This document shows positions 37,501 through 45,358 of a stretch of 64,000 nucleotides of DNA, piece by piece. Both the position numbers and the translations under genes were made by a program. The stretch is from contig JAXGGA010003948.1 of assembly GCA_038373865.1 (NCBI GenBank), positions 1 through 64,000 of the forward strand. Reading direction: 5' to 3'. The notes below the pieces were generated by a model. The model was given only the letters and a program-made list of their open reading frames with translations. It searched no databases and was not told the DNA's origin. The first letter of the stretch is position 1. Each line of letters begins with the position of its first letter. This DNA is from Uloborus plumipes (taxonomy: Eukaryota > Arthropoda > Arachnida > Araneae > Uloboridae).

Positions 37501-40480
37501 TGATTTGAACCATTTTTCGTTCAATATTGAACCGTTCAGAAAAAAAATTTAACATTAGCGCCTACGGGGAATTTGAATTGAACGTTGATTCTGAACTTAA
37601 AGGCGGATTTCCTTCAAACTAACTTTGTAAAAAAATGGTTTTGATAAATAATGTTTGTAAAGTACTTTTCTGAATAATCTTCTGTGAGGGCTCTGATTCC
37701 GACTCCAACTCCACAAACATGGCGAAAATGCAGGCTCAGAAAAAAATGACTTACTGTGCAGACGATTTTTTGTTAATTTATTCATTTGTGTTATTTTATT
37801 TATCACTATTATTTTTTAATTTTTTTGGCAGACGATTTTGTTTTTTTTGTAACAAAAGTGTTTCATTCACAAGAGCATTTTATTCCTTATTTATATTTAA
37901 CAACTGGCAACGGTTTAAAAGTGAAAATCGAGACATTTTATCGACGGACGAGTTTTTTTTTTTCTTTTTTTTTCTTTCTTTGATAAAATGTGTTTTGATG
38001 TACTTTGTACTTTTAATTTTTTTTTTTTTGAAAACGATTGAGGAATTTTCCTACGGAAGAACTGTAACAGTTACATTCTTTAAAAGGTGCGACAAAACTT
38101 TATTTTTTCATTTATTTACTTTTTATGTCTCTATTTCATCTGATGAGAGGGGTATATTTTGCTTTTGGAAATCAGCTTTAAGTGCTAAAAAGGTATATTT
38201 GACATAATGTTTAGTCTCAGATAATCAAGAGAATAATGTTCAGATGTTAGAATGCCGATATCGATGTACGGGAAAGTAGGCTCGTTTAGTTCTTGACAGA
38301 ACTTCTTTTTAAATATTATATCGTAGGCCGAAAAAAATTTTAGTAAAAAAAGTATGTACCCTCTGGGGTCTATCGTAACTTTTAAGGGACGATTTTTCTT
38401 TCTTTAATAAAAAAATTATTTTTTACATAATATATTTTTTATTATTTTTCTCGTCCATTAAACACTGTTTGTAACCAGTATACAAAATATCTTTGGAAAA
38501 AAAAAGTGTCAGGCATTAATGGGTTAATATACAACGAACCAAAGCGAGTAACGGTATGGAGAAGGCCGTACTCGCTACAGTATGATATAAAAAAAAGCCT
38601 AAAAATAAAAGAAGAACAATTTTGTTGCTTACAGAAACCAACAGAAATCTTACCAAAGTTTAAACGAAGAAGGAAGTTTTCTTTTCTAACTTTAAAAACA
38701 ATATACTGTCGGCCCCGCTTAAACGAATACTGTCGGTTCCAAGAAATATTATTCGATTAAGCGGGATATTCGTTTAAGCGGGGAGCTTTAACATTGCGTC
38801 TATGACAAGGTTACAAGATGTTTTATTCGTAAAAGCGGGGTATTCGTTTATCCGCTACCCGATTAAGCGGGGACGACAGTAATACATTTTCCGAAATGAA
38901 GCATTTTGGAAAAGAACGTTGCAATGTCGCAATATGATATGATACTTTTATAATTTACCGAATTTTAATTCCTTAAAAATTGAGAAAAAAAAAAACAGGC
39001 GATTTTTTCCAACAGTTAAAAATATTTCATTTGACTCATTTTAATAATACAAGACTAGGAGTTCGGATTGCTACAAAAACAAATACATTTTGAAAATTAT
39101 TAAAGGAAAAAGAACGAAACAAAAACAGGTATAAAAACGTAACCATGGTAACAACATGAAAAGTGAATTTTTTTATTTTATTTTTTATACAGAAGCCAAC
39201 AGCTTCGAAATACATGAGGGCTGCGTACTATATGCGCTTTGCCTCCTGACAAACACAGGACACATTTACGGCACAGAGAGGATGAAATAACATCCATGGG
39301 CAAGGCGGGACTCGAACCCACGACCACTTGCTTACGAGGAGAATACTCTACCTCTAGACCACCGTGGCCCCCGAAAGTAAATTTCCGTTGATAAAATAAT
39401 TCATTTTATCTTTATTTTCAAATTTTATTCTCGAGCTCAACCATTTTAGAATCGTTTCGCTTGTTTTGCTCAAGGTAAGCCTTGAATTTTCGGAATTCTA
39501 AAAACAATTATTGTAGCTCCTCTAATGCTCGTAGAAACTTCAAATTGATATCATTTTTAGCAGAAAGTTCCAAGCTTTCGAATGACATAAAATTTGAAAA
39601 TGTATATGAAATATTTCTCCATTATTTCATCACATTTATGTGAAAATGAGCTTAAACTTAGAACAGAAAAATAACAAAATCGAATTTTCGAAAAAAACGC
39701 TTCGAGACGCACACACCCATGCCACAATCTAATTTTGGGCCAAATTTTATGAAAATCAATCGAACAGTTTTAGCGCTAAGCGGGTCGCAGACAGACAGAA
39801 AGAAGGAAAGAAAGACCCGCCTTCAGCTTTATGATTAGTAAAAGATAAATAAAAGAAGAGATAGAGATGGTAATTTTCTTAATTAAGTGAATTGAGATCT
39901 TTGCTCGTGCAGGCATGTGTGTTCTTTTGATACAGACCAAAGGCCGAGCAAACCCCTGGTCCTTTACCGCCAGAGGTATCTATTCACTTAGAGGATCTTT
40001 GTGATCACGACTCTCATTTGAAGCCAATTGGGGCAATTCTTTGTTTACATAGCTATTCCGCGAACGAGCTAACTCACCGGATGATCGGTCCGAGCAACGT
40101 CACGTGGAAGGTGAACCTCACGACCCAGTGCGAGCCGGAGGCGGGCAGCAGGTGGTCCTTCTGCTCGTAGAGGTCGTGTATGTACCAGCGCATGCTGAAG
40201 ACGTTGACCACCAGCAGGGAGGCGCAGAGGGGCAGCAGGCTCACCCACCACCACCACTTGCCGTAGAGCATGTAGCAGACGACAGCAGAAGACACCACGT
40301 CGTTGGTGTAGGAGAAGAGGGACACGGCCGACATGAGCAGGGAGAGGGAGGTCACGGGGTCCTCCTCGTCCTCCTTGAGGAGGTCTTTCTCGACCTGCGA
40401 GAAGGAGGGCCGGTCCGGGCGGTCTCCACTCGCTTCTAGCTCCTCCCCCTGGGGAGGGGCTAGCAGGTGCCGGCGGGGAC
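16296..40480 (-). CDS. XK-related (XKR) multipass membrane protein, four exons, 5' incomplete
   Basis: Joining 40480-40078, 33133-32931, 26237-25853 and 16599-16296 gives 1295 nt: 430 residues plus a TAA stop, after a split first codon. Intron phases (2, 1, 2) match at all three junctions and every intron is GT..AG. The product aligns by eye along its length with XKR4/6/7/8 and worm CED-8: a D-containing TM1 (FSYTNDVVSSAVV), FSMRWY, SPLLVLQMYIL, SYHRALR, ASRVLALAAFA, CHWLLMSFW, EELVFNLVVGAIYIFCFVNVK, YYFIIWVENITLSTLWF. Members sit in the plasma membrane; XKR8, XKR4, XKR9 and CED-8 promote phosphatidylserine exposure after caspase cleavage, others are of unclear function. I see no DxxD-type caspase site in the C-terminal tail, which ends RRRRSGSISESGRLSPISDE. 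The ATG exon lies further right or outside the window. Confidence 0.93.
16600..17250. other. Intron 3 sequence, 3' portion; nothing identified
   Basis: No coding frame or clear repeat. The final 8 bases (17243-17250, ATCTAAAG) are the left target duplication of the adjacent hAT-like element. Confidence 0.5.
17251..18106. mobile_element. hAT-like non-autonomous element with 8-bp target duplication
   Basis: Ends CAGTAGTCGG and CCACCACTG are imperfect inverted repeats of the hAT type; ATCTAAAG occurs at 17243-17250 and again at 18107-18114. The subterminal regions are dense in GTAGTTTGTAG / CTACAACTAC words, as in hAT elements that bind transposase there. 856 bp, no transposase. Confidence 0.9.
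18219..19772 (+). mobile_element. Non-autonomous Helitron (~1.55 kb)
   Basis: The 5' end is near TCTCTATCTCTACTAATAAT (AAGCTGAAGGTGGGTCTGTC follows); the 3' end is CACGGGCAAAGCCGTG hairpin, CGGGTACCG, CTAG (19769-19772) and then T. The same ends, in reverse, bound 35593-39867. The exact 5' base is uncertain because the flank is a TCTTC run. The interior carries the TTGGCGATAT dispersed repeat at 19170-19660. No Rep/helicase. Confidence 0.85.
19170..19660 (+). repeat. Dispersed TTGGCGATAT repeat inside the Helitron
   Basis: Reverse-orientation relative of 10812-11258. Contains GGCAATATATCGCCAAGC and GGCGACATATTGCCAAG palindromes and an AATTGGCGC start. Confidence 0.75.
19773..20204. other. 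Intron 3 sequence; nothing identified
   Basis: No supported gene or repeat between the Helitron and the next hAT-like element. Confidence 0.4.
20213..24755. mobile_element. Large hAT-like element (4.5 kb) with 8-bp target duplication
   Basis: Ends CAGCGGCGGCGCTAGG and CCTAGCGCCACCTCTG are inverted repeats; both ends then carry GCCCCCCTGTCGG words. The target duplication TTTTTGAA is at 20205-20212 and 24756-24763. I see no transposase: the longest frames (20755-20979, 20838-21131) show no hAT dimerisation or BED motifs. The interior includes a relative of the 14246 element (about 21500-21655) and very AT-rich DNA from 23000 to 24600. Confidence 0.85.
24764..25398. other. Intron 3 sequence; nothing identified
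   Basis: No supported coding or repeat feature. Confidence 0.4.
25399..25792. repeat. Inverted-repeat element built of CTTGAGGAAAACCTC words
   Basis: CCACACGCT..GGAAAAC..AAGG at the left faces GGATTTCCTTGAGGAAATCC ..GCGCGTGG at the right. Inside, CTTGAGGAAAACCTC-type palindromic words recur every 40-60 bp. It lies 61 bp from the exon 3 donor on the intron side. MITE-like, superfamily unknown. Confidence 0.6.
25853..26237 (-). CDS. XKR third identified exon
   Basis: Acceptor CTTCCCCAG precedes 26237 and the donor is CACGAG|GTGAGTGG at 25853/25852. It completes a Thr codon split with the previous exon, then reads RAQAVSLVSSLVELSLSQCS, SYHRALRR, a membrane segment (AFVQFLSHCCVIASRVLALAAFA), YRHWMLVFVACHWLLMSFWL, a Cys-containing loop, and EELVFNLVVGAIYIFCFVNV. 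These are among the best-conserved XKR stretches. GC-rich compared with the introns; opposite-strand frames are shadows. Confidence 0.95.
26238..27393. other. Intron 2 sequence, mostly unassigned
   Basis: 27258-27320 is a piece of the CTGCAGTCCATG dispersed repeat (see 13446-13850). The rest shows no supported feature. Confidence 0.45.
27394..28136. mobile_element. Inverted-repeat element (743 bp)
   Basis: CTTACTGCCTTATTCACAG / TTAACCAAG at the left is matched in reverse by CTTGGTTAACGGTGAATTAGG / CGGTAAG at the right. Further internal inverted pieces (CCGGCGTTAA, GAACCTCGTGG) occur. No transposase. Superfamily not assigned, as no clear target duplication was found. Confidence 0.7.
28137..29129. 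other. Intron 2 sequence; microsatellite-like runs
   Basis: TTTGTTTTGTTTTGTTTTG-type run at about 28547-28570 and TATATATGTG words at 28365-28430. No gene supported. Confidence 0.45.
29130..29515. repeat. Direct repeat B, copy 1
   Basis: Shares with 31228-31600 the order TATTAATATATTTTGCAA, GCAAATATTTTGTG, CAGCGCCACCTAG, AACTTAATGAGACAAGCTC, GGGAACATTGGATTTTTCG and CTTGGCCCACAGACTA, with a moderate number of differences. Non-coding. Confidence 0.85.
29686..30523 (+). mobile_element. Non-autonomous Helitron (838 bp)
   Basis: Starts TCTATATCTATAAAAATGAG after A (29685) and ends GGCAACGCCGGGTATTAAG with CTAG (30520-30523) before T. This is the short, uninterrupted version of the element at 1562-6046. 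No coding capacity. Confidence 0.88.
30555..30710. repeat. Third copy of the AAATGACGGGCC MITE-like repeat
   Basis: Shares ACACAATGTAAATTGCACC, ACCACGCCC.CTTACATG and CCAAATGACGGGCCTG with 14246-14412. Confidence 0.6.
30951..31052. mobile_element. TA-flanked 102-bp inverted-repeat element
   Basis: CCGTATTTTTCG.. and ..CAAAAAATACGG ends flanked by TA on both sides; inner arms TGCCGTATAAGACG and CGTCTTATACGGCA. Mariner-type MITE by its TA target. Confidence 0.75.
31228..31600. repeat. Direct repeat B, copy 2
   Basis: Second copy of 29130-29515, about 2.1 kb away in the same orientation. Confidence 0.85.
31683..32477. mobile_element. hAT-like MITE carrying AGGTCA palindromes
   Basis: Inverted ends CAAGGGCGTAGC and GCTACGCCCTTG, with target duplication ACCAAGGG at 31675-31682 and 32478-32485. 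Each subterminal region has AGGTCANNNTGACCT (31747-31761 with CTG; 32407-32421 with CAG as spacer). 795 bp, no transposase. Confidence 0.88.
32486..32870 (+). repeat. Partial copy of the TTGGCGATAT dispersed repeat
   Basis: GTCATTCGAATGTTCCCAAG, GGGGTAAATCAGGG, GATATGAATTGGCGCTACC and CACTGAATGATGTTAAAATC-like words match 19197-19660. It was the landing site of the hAT-like MITE to its left. Confidence 0.7.
32931..33133 (-). CDS. XKR second identified exon
   Basis: Acceptor CGCCGCAG precedes 33133, whose G completes the Arg codon CG|G. It reads YAELFLYGLHAVDKKDPNRE, QYVLMFLQEDRDTSLLSLVG, SFIKSSPLLVLQMYILAQNR, IPIDDST. The SSPLLVLQMYIL segment is the counterpart of E.PQLVLQLYI in vertebrate XKRs. 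The donor is CCACCA|GTAAGTAAGT; a second perfect GTAAGT starts 4 nt downstream, but only the first keeps frame with the next exon. The acceptor lacks a strong pyrimidine tract. Confidence 0.94.
33150..33532. mobile_element. CpG-rich inverted-repeat element next to the XKR exon
   Basis: GTTAAGGCCGATTCAGATT at the left faces AATCTGAATCGCGCTTTAAC at the right, with AGCG..GCG words following inward. The interior is unusually CpG-rich (GCGCGCATCTCGCGAGAG, CACGTGA). It ends 16 bp from the exon 2 acceptor. No protein motif. Confidence 0.65.
33690..33870. repeat. Dispersed repeat with CRE-like TGACGTCA, copy 1
   Basis: Contains TGACGTCA at 33726-33733, AAAACGTCACAGCCTACTTG, and GAGCTCTTATTGG. The same block lies reversed at 54360-54535. 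Confidence 0.8.
34191..34269 (-). repeat. tRNA-like sequence, probable SINE head
   Basis: On the minus strand, A-box-like TGGCGTGGTTGGGCA (34261-34247) and B box GGTTCGATCCT (34216-34206), with a T-arm stem AGCAGG..CCTGCT. No good acceptor stem or CCA context, so a tRNA-derived SINE or pseudo-tRNA is likelier than a working tRNA. Confidence 0.65.
34330..35592. other. Intron 1 sequence; poly-A runs, nothing else identified
   Basis: Poly-A tracts at about 34046-34060 and 34396-34432. No supported gene. Confidence 0.45.
35690..35950. repeat. Duplicate of 36485-36730
   Basis: Shares GTAAGTTTTCAAAGCTATTC, CCCAGCTTCCTAGTTTATG and AAAGTATTAAAATTGGCTAA, followed by short AAAAATATCGCCAAGT tandem units. 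Lies outside the TTAA element while its twin lies inside. Confidence 0.75.
36308..38523. mobile_element. piggyBac-like non-autonomous element (TTAA target)
   Basis: CCCATTAATGCCTAGCG at the left and CAGGCATTAATGGG at the right are inverted repeats, flanked by TTAA at 36304-36307 and 38524-38527. TTAA target plus CCC..GGG ends are typical of piggyBac. A second copy is at 49282-51150. Each has a different internal insertion; no transposase. Confidence 0.85.
36820..37545. repeat. Minisatellite, ~140-bp units, about five copies
   Basis: Each unit has TGAATGAACATTCCGATTTG, a poly-T run before GTTGGAAAGATCTCGG, and a GTTCAACATTGAACCGTTCA end. Units start near 36828, 36977, 37130, 37275 and 37420. 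A reversed array is at 44625-45045. Confidence 0.8.
38706..38879. mobile_element. TA-flanked 174-bp inverted-repeat element
   Basis: CTGTCGGCCCCGCTTAAACG at the left and AAGCGGGGACGACAG at the right, flanked by TA. Contains four GCGGGG-type words in alternating orientation. Confidence 0.8.
39168..39374 (-). mobile_element. tRNA-derived SINE
   Basis: On the minus strand the head is GGGGGCCACGGTGGTCTAGA with A box TGGTCTAGAGG and B box GGTTCGAGTCC (39318-39308). The tail at 39168-39195 is A-rich (AATAAAAAA). TTTACTTTC / TTCACTTTT around it look like a decayed target duplication, judged against the Helitron copy at 18660-18690, which lacks the insert. Confidence 0.8.
40078..40480 (-). CDS. XKR first identified exon (internal, 5' exon missing)
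   Basis: Acceptor CTCTCCAACAG precedes 40480 and leaves a split codon, so this is not the first exon. The donor is ATCCG|GTGAGTT at 40078/40077. It encodes an acidic cytosolic leader (EELEASGDRPDRPSFSQVEK, DLLKEDEEDPVT), TM1 (SLSLLMSAVSLFSYTNDVVS), TM2 (WWWWVSLLPLCASLLVVNVF), the family-like SMRWYIHDLYEQ, and HWVVRFTFHVTLLGPII. The upstream exon should supply the N-terminal leader with the ATG. Confidence 0.93.
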
Positions 40481-40499
40481 CTGTTGGAGAGAGGCACTG

Positions 40500-41263
40500 T
40501 AAAACAAATTGTTTAACGTTGCTCCATAAATACGGTGGCCTTCACAGTTACGGAGTACTTTCTCGATATATCTGGTGTAATGTGACACATCACTCGTGGT
40601 CCACGAGTCGTGGAAGGTAATGTAACTATGGCATAACGTTCCACCAATTTCTGTGGACGGTTACACCGGAATTCTTTGTAAAAAGAAAGAAGAAAAAAGA
40701 GCATTCATCTGGAAGATTACTTTCAATTATTCGTTTATTTAATGTTGGTCAGGTTCATGCTTTTCCCTTACCAGTCAATTTTACACAAAGTCGTCAGTAT
40801 TTTTAATGATACACGATAGGATCAAGCACCGAACTTGCTGCGCACAGAGAACTCTCAAAGCATGCGCGTTTAATCTCTCGGCCGTTGAGGCACATCTTGG
40901 TTACGTTTATGAGAAAGTAAGATATTTGTCTTAACGCATATAACGCTTGATGGAACTTTCCACAGCCAACGTGAAACTTTCCTCCAACAATAAGAGTTTT
41001 CTTAAAATCGAAACAGCTAAGTTGTGCAATGTTACACCCATTAACAATGGTAACCTTACAGTTTTTTCTTTTTCTTTCTTTACAGTGAAGGTAGATAAAA
41101 AGGACAAGTTATTACGAAAATGTACTTTTGAACTAATTTTATGAGAATGACTTCAGAAAATATTTTCTTCATTACAAAGTACACCGGCCAGCAAATGAAC
41201 TGCTGGGAATTTGGTTTGAAAATAAGGTTTTAAAGCATTTTTTAGATGAATTTGCAGAAGTTA
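40500..41263. other. Upstream intron or flank; nothing identified
   Basis: No convincing XKR 5' exon, promoter or repeat seen. Confidence 0.4.
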
Positions 41264-41407
41264 GGGCCCTGCTCCAAAATGACGTAAAGCAGAAAAATAA
41301 AGCAGAAACGTAAAATGGATTACATAGTGTTCCTATGGAAAGTACCCGGATTTTCGGTTTCTGCCTTCGGTTTCGGTCGCGTTTTCCGCTGATGTGGAGC
41401 AGGGCCC
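41264..41407. mobile_element. PIF/Harbinger-like MITE (144 bp)
   Basis: GGGCCCTGCTCCA at the left and TGGAGCAGGGCCC at the right, flanked by TTA on both sides (41261-41263, 41408-41410). GGGCC ends with a TTA duplication fit PIF/Harbinger. Confidence 0.82.
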
Positions 41408-42069
41408 TTAAAGTCGTGATTTTCCTCCTTTTTTTGGGTAGCTCTCGATCTTTGGGGGGGGGGGCTTTGTAATATCCATGGGGGGGTTGCATCATTGCTC
41501 TTGAGGGGGGAGGGCTCCCCTGTATAGGATTTGATTAAAGTTTGAAGACTTCCAGAAACAGCACATAAATATAGTTTTTCTCTCAGTTTTTGCTGGTTGC
41601 TGAGTGATACGATGGTGTTCAATCATAGCGTGGCACAGTTTTTTTTTTCTTTTTTACAGGGTTAGACCTGGCTTTTGGAGCTGCAGACGCGCTTTCAACA
41701 AAGATCCGGAAAACTTAAAATGAAAATAAAAGTAAGGAGAATTGAAAAAAAAAAAAAAATCAAGACGAAATAATTGCCCCATTTGCGAAACAGAAAGGTG
41801 AAAAAGATTTTTGCCTCCAACTCGACTACTTTCGTATTCAATGCTGATGAGAGCATGATAAGCTCAAAACTGCAGTCCTGGATTGAAATAGCCGAGTTGA
41901 CGGTGTATTTTCATTAACGTTAAGTTGTTTTAGGGTGTTTGGAATCGGTTTGAAGTTTTCTTTTGAAAAAAATTATCACCTTTAAATGACTTGCTCGTCT
42001 TCTGTGGTAGCGGGTAAATATATTTTTTATGCCCTGTGCCAGAAGCTCACTGAGTAGCTAATACCTGTA
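41408..42069. other. No gene; includes a piece of the CTGCAGTCC dispersed repeat
   Basis: 41820-41915 shares ACTGCAGTCC, GAAATAGCCGAGTTG with 27258-27320. The remainder holds G- and A-runs. Confidence 0.5.
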
Positions 42070-42799
42070 ATGCAGTAAACTCTCGATTATCCGCGAGTGC
42101 ATTATCCACGAGGCGGAATATCCGCGATTGTCCCGGGAAAGAAACAAACACAATTAACTGATTTTTTTCAAAAAAGCACGAATTTAAATTTTGTTTTTTC
42201 TTTCCATTTCTTACCCACAAGAGTGCGGTATACTTCATCCCTTGGGCCGTGGTAGCCCGATCGGTAAGGCGTCGGACTCGTGTCCAGGGGGACGCGGGTT
42301 CGATCCCAGCCTATCAAAGATCTTGATTAAAGGTGACTGGGGGACGTTTAAAATGTCGTGGTCACAAAGTCCTCCAAGTGAAACGATACCTCTGGGGGTG
42401 CTGGGCCAAGGGTTTGCTCGGCCCTCGGTCTGGTTCAAAAACAGAACAAAGCGCTGTTCAGGGTCCTATTCTGGTTAAACCATGAGTTGTGGTGGGTACG
42501 AGGGAATCTGGAGTGTGTGAGGTGTACTTCATCCAATAAATTATTTTACCTCACCGTTATCATACCACTTCTTTATAGATTTTATATGCTTGAGAACCTC
42601 GAATACATATATTTTTTTATGCCGTACCTATCGTCACTGTTTGTAAATATCACGTTTTAAGTGTAATGCAATTATTTTTAAGCAAAAGACTTTTATCTTC
42701 TGTACCCCTTATTTTATGCTGTTTTCGGATTATCCGCGATTTTTGTTACTCGCGATATCCGTGCCATCCAATTCCGCGGATAATCGGGAGTATAATGTA
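42070..42799. mobile_element. Inverted-repeat element with CGATTATCCGCG ends
   Basis: AGTAAACTCTCGATTATCCG at the left and CGGATAATCGGGAGTATA at the right are inverted; inner words TATCCGCGAT repeat. It has been split by the SINE at 42241-42524. Probably TA-target, like the similar elements nearby, though the outer bases are diverged. Confidence 0.7.
42241..42524 (+). mobile_element. tRNA-derived SINE with 10-bp target duplication
   Basis: The head GGGCCGTGGTAGCCCGATCG contains an A box (TAGCCCGATCGGTAAGG) and B box GGTTCGATCCC (42297-42307), followed by a unique body. TACTTCATCC is found at 42231-42240 and 42525-42534, an exact duplication. 284 bp. Confidence 0.9.
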
Positions 42800-43069
42800 T
42801 AGGGGTCATTTTCACCATATGCTTACATTTCAGAATTTTTAAGTAAATTTTTTAACTTGCTATTTTCTTTTAGAATCACTAACAGATGTTTTGTCACATA
42901 TTTTAGGTGTGTGAAAAGTAATTGGTTGTACACTTTAATGCATAATTAAGTATTCTAATGATGTTATAAAACTTTAAGTTGCAAGGAAAATTGTTGTCCG
43001 TTACCATACAAAATCAATATGAAATCTCACTTTTACACTATTGCCTAGAACCAACTTCATTTGAAATTA

Positions 43070-43245
43070 CAGTCGACGCTCGATATAACGACCGTCTCCG
43101 TCCCACAGAAAGCGGTCTTTATAACGAGTGGTCGCTATAAGAGGTAGAACAAAAAGTATATTGGGATACAGTTGGGGGTTTTCTCACCGGTCGTTATATT
43201 AGGATGGTCTTTATAACGTGTGGTCGTTATAACGAGCGTCGACTG
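43070..43245. mobile_element. TA-flanked 176-bp inverted-repeat element
   Basis: CAGTCGACGCTCGATATAAC at the left, GTTATAACGAGCGTCGACTG at the right, TA on both sides. Inner words CGGTCTTTATAACG repeat in both orientations. Pogo/mariner-like MITE. Confidence 0.85.
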
Positions 43246-43864
43246 TATTTGCGTCCCTGAAGCTTAAAACGATGTTTTTGATCATTGAAATATTGATCAA
43301 AAACTGTATGGTAACGGACTTGACATTTGGTGACGGATTTGACCAGTAACGGACTTGACATTTCAACCAAAATGTCAAATTATGGCTAGGTTATCAAATT
43401 AAAAAATTGAACAACAATATGCATTTTCTTAGAGTTGTATAATAAACAATATTTCGGGGTAAAAGTTGAGAAAAAGTAAAAATTAATACTAAAATCCTTA
43501 GTAACAGACTTGACAAAGAATAAAAATACGCACCTGGAAGAAATCTTGTGCGAAACGCCACAGCAATATTTCTCGATTCAGGAAAACAAAATGGTACGAA
43601 ATAGTTACGTCACTAGTTTGTTAAGTTAACTGAATGCGTGTTACCATCTTTTGACTGCAATAAATACGTTTTTCAGCTAAAATAATCTTTGGGTAACGGA
43701 CTTGACAAGAACTGCCGAACAAAATATATTCATACATTTCTTAATGAAAAAAAATTACTATTGTCAATATTTATTATGAATATCATTCACTAATAGTCAA
43801 TATATGAAAATAATTTGTTGTGTATACTCTTTTAAACAAATAAGTATATAACAAGAAGTTTTGT
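43246..43864. other. No gene; recurring GTAACGGACTTGACA motif
   Basis: The 15-mer or a near variant occurs at about 43312, 43345, 43500 and 43692. Otherwise unassigned. Confidence 0.5.
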
Positions 43865-45045
43865 TAAGAACTAAACGAGCCTACTTTCCCGTACATCGAC
43901 ATCAGCATACTAGCATCTGATCATTATTCTCTTGATTATCTGAGACTAAAAATTATGTCAAACATACCTTTTTAGCACTTAAAGCTGATTTCTAAAAGCA
44001 AAATATACCCCTCTCATCACATGAAATAGAGACATAAAAAGTAAATAAATGAATAAATAAAGTTTTTTCGCACCTTTTAAAGAATATAACTGTTACAGTT
44101 CTTCCGCAGAAAAATTCCTCAATCGTTTTCAAAAAAAAAAATTTTAAGTACAAAGTACATCAAAACACATTTTATCAAAGAAAGAAAAAAAAGGAAAAAA
44201 AAACTCGTCCGTTGATAAAATGTCTCGAATTTCACTTTTAATCCGTTGCCAGTTGTTAAATATAAATAAAGAACAAAATGCCCTCGTAAATGAAACACTT
44301 TCGTTACAAAAAAAAATATCGTCTCCAAAAAAAAAAAAGAGAAAACAATAATAATAATAATAATAAATAAAAATAAAACAAATGAATAAATAAACAAAAA
44401 ATCGTCTGCACAGTCAGTCATTTCTTTTCTGAGCCTGCATTTCCGCTATGTTTGCGGAGTTAGAGTTGGAATCAAAGTCCTCACAGAAGATTATTCAGAA
44501 AAGTACTTTACAAACATTATTTATCAAAACCATTTTCTTACAAAGTTAGTTTGAAGGAAATCCGACTTTAAGTTCAGGATCAACATTCAACTTAAATTCC
44601 CCGTAGGCACTAATGTTAAATTTTTTTTCTGAACGGTTCAATATTGAACGAAAAATGGTTCAAATTAAAAAACGAAATATGGGAATGAGCCTCTCCGAGA
44701 TCTTTAAAACAAAAAAAAAATTTATTCCATTCGGACGGTTCACTCAAAAGCTATTAGGTGGGGAAAGGTTGCTTGAACGGTTCAATGTTGAACGAAAAAA
44801 TGTTCAAATTAAAAATTTAAATACGGTAATGAAGTATCCTTGCCGAGATCCTTCGAACAAAAAAAAAAGTTTATTTAAATCGGACTGTTCACTCAAAAAT
44901 TTTTAGGGGTGACAGCTTGCTTGAGCGGTTCAATGTTGAACGCAAAATTGTTCAAATCGTAAATGTTAATTCCGGGAATGAAGTATCCTTGATAAGATCT
45001 TTCGAACAAAGAAAAGTTGTTCAAATCGGACTATTCACTCAATGC
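43865..45045 (-). repeat. Reverse-orientation relative of 36770-38300
   Basis: AACGAGCCTACTTTCCCGTA, ACCTTTTTAGCACTTAAAGC, CGTTGCCAGTTGTTAAATAT and the GGTTCAATGTTGAACG minisatellite units are the reverse complement of 38300 back to 36770. Includes a TAA microsatellite near 44346-44368. Short frames in it are not genes. Confidence 0.8.
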
Positions 45046-45358
45046 ATCACACACATGGGCGTAGCCAGGACTCATGTCAGGAAGGAGCAAGTAGGAACAC
45101 CCACAATGGGAGGTCACGGTGACCTCCAAAAAAGTTGCAATTCTCCCAAGAGTTTTCAGAGGTCATTCCACCACATTCACCCCCAATTCTCGGAGGTCAC
45201 TGTGACCTCCCAAAAAGTCCAAATTCTCCCAACCAAAAGAAAACTGCCGTTCTTGTCATTTGACTCCGTGCAAAACTAATCCTTTTCTGGTTAAATCGTC
45301 AGACTTTATTTTAGCATATTGAATTCTTATTAGAAATATTTTTCATTGTATTCAGCTA

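Larger units (their letters stand above)
35593..39867 (-). mobile_element. Non-autonomous Helitron with nested insertions (4.3 kb)
   Basis: On the minus strand it starts TCTCTATCTCT at 39867 after A, continues AAGCTGAAGGCGGGTC, and ends CACGGGCAAAGCCGTG, CGGGTACCG, CTAG at 35593 before T. It is the same family as 18219-19772. It has been enlarged by a TTAA element (36308-38523), a TA element (38706-38879) and a SINE (39168-39374). Confidence 0.85.

Noticed and set aside
37719..38207. 162-codon frame rich in F and hydrophobic residues
   Set aside because: T-rich DNA gives Phe/Leu strings; the same block reversed at 43.9-44.4 kb is also a repeat.
40104..40620. Plus-strand frames of 95-111 codons and a 142-codon minus frame
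   Set aside because: Shadow frames of the XKR exon 40078-40480; the correct frame shows the family motifs.
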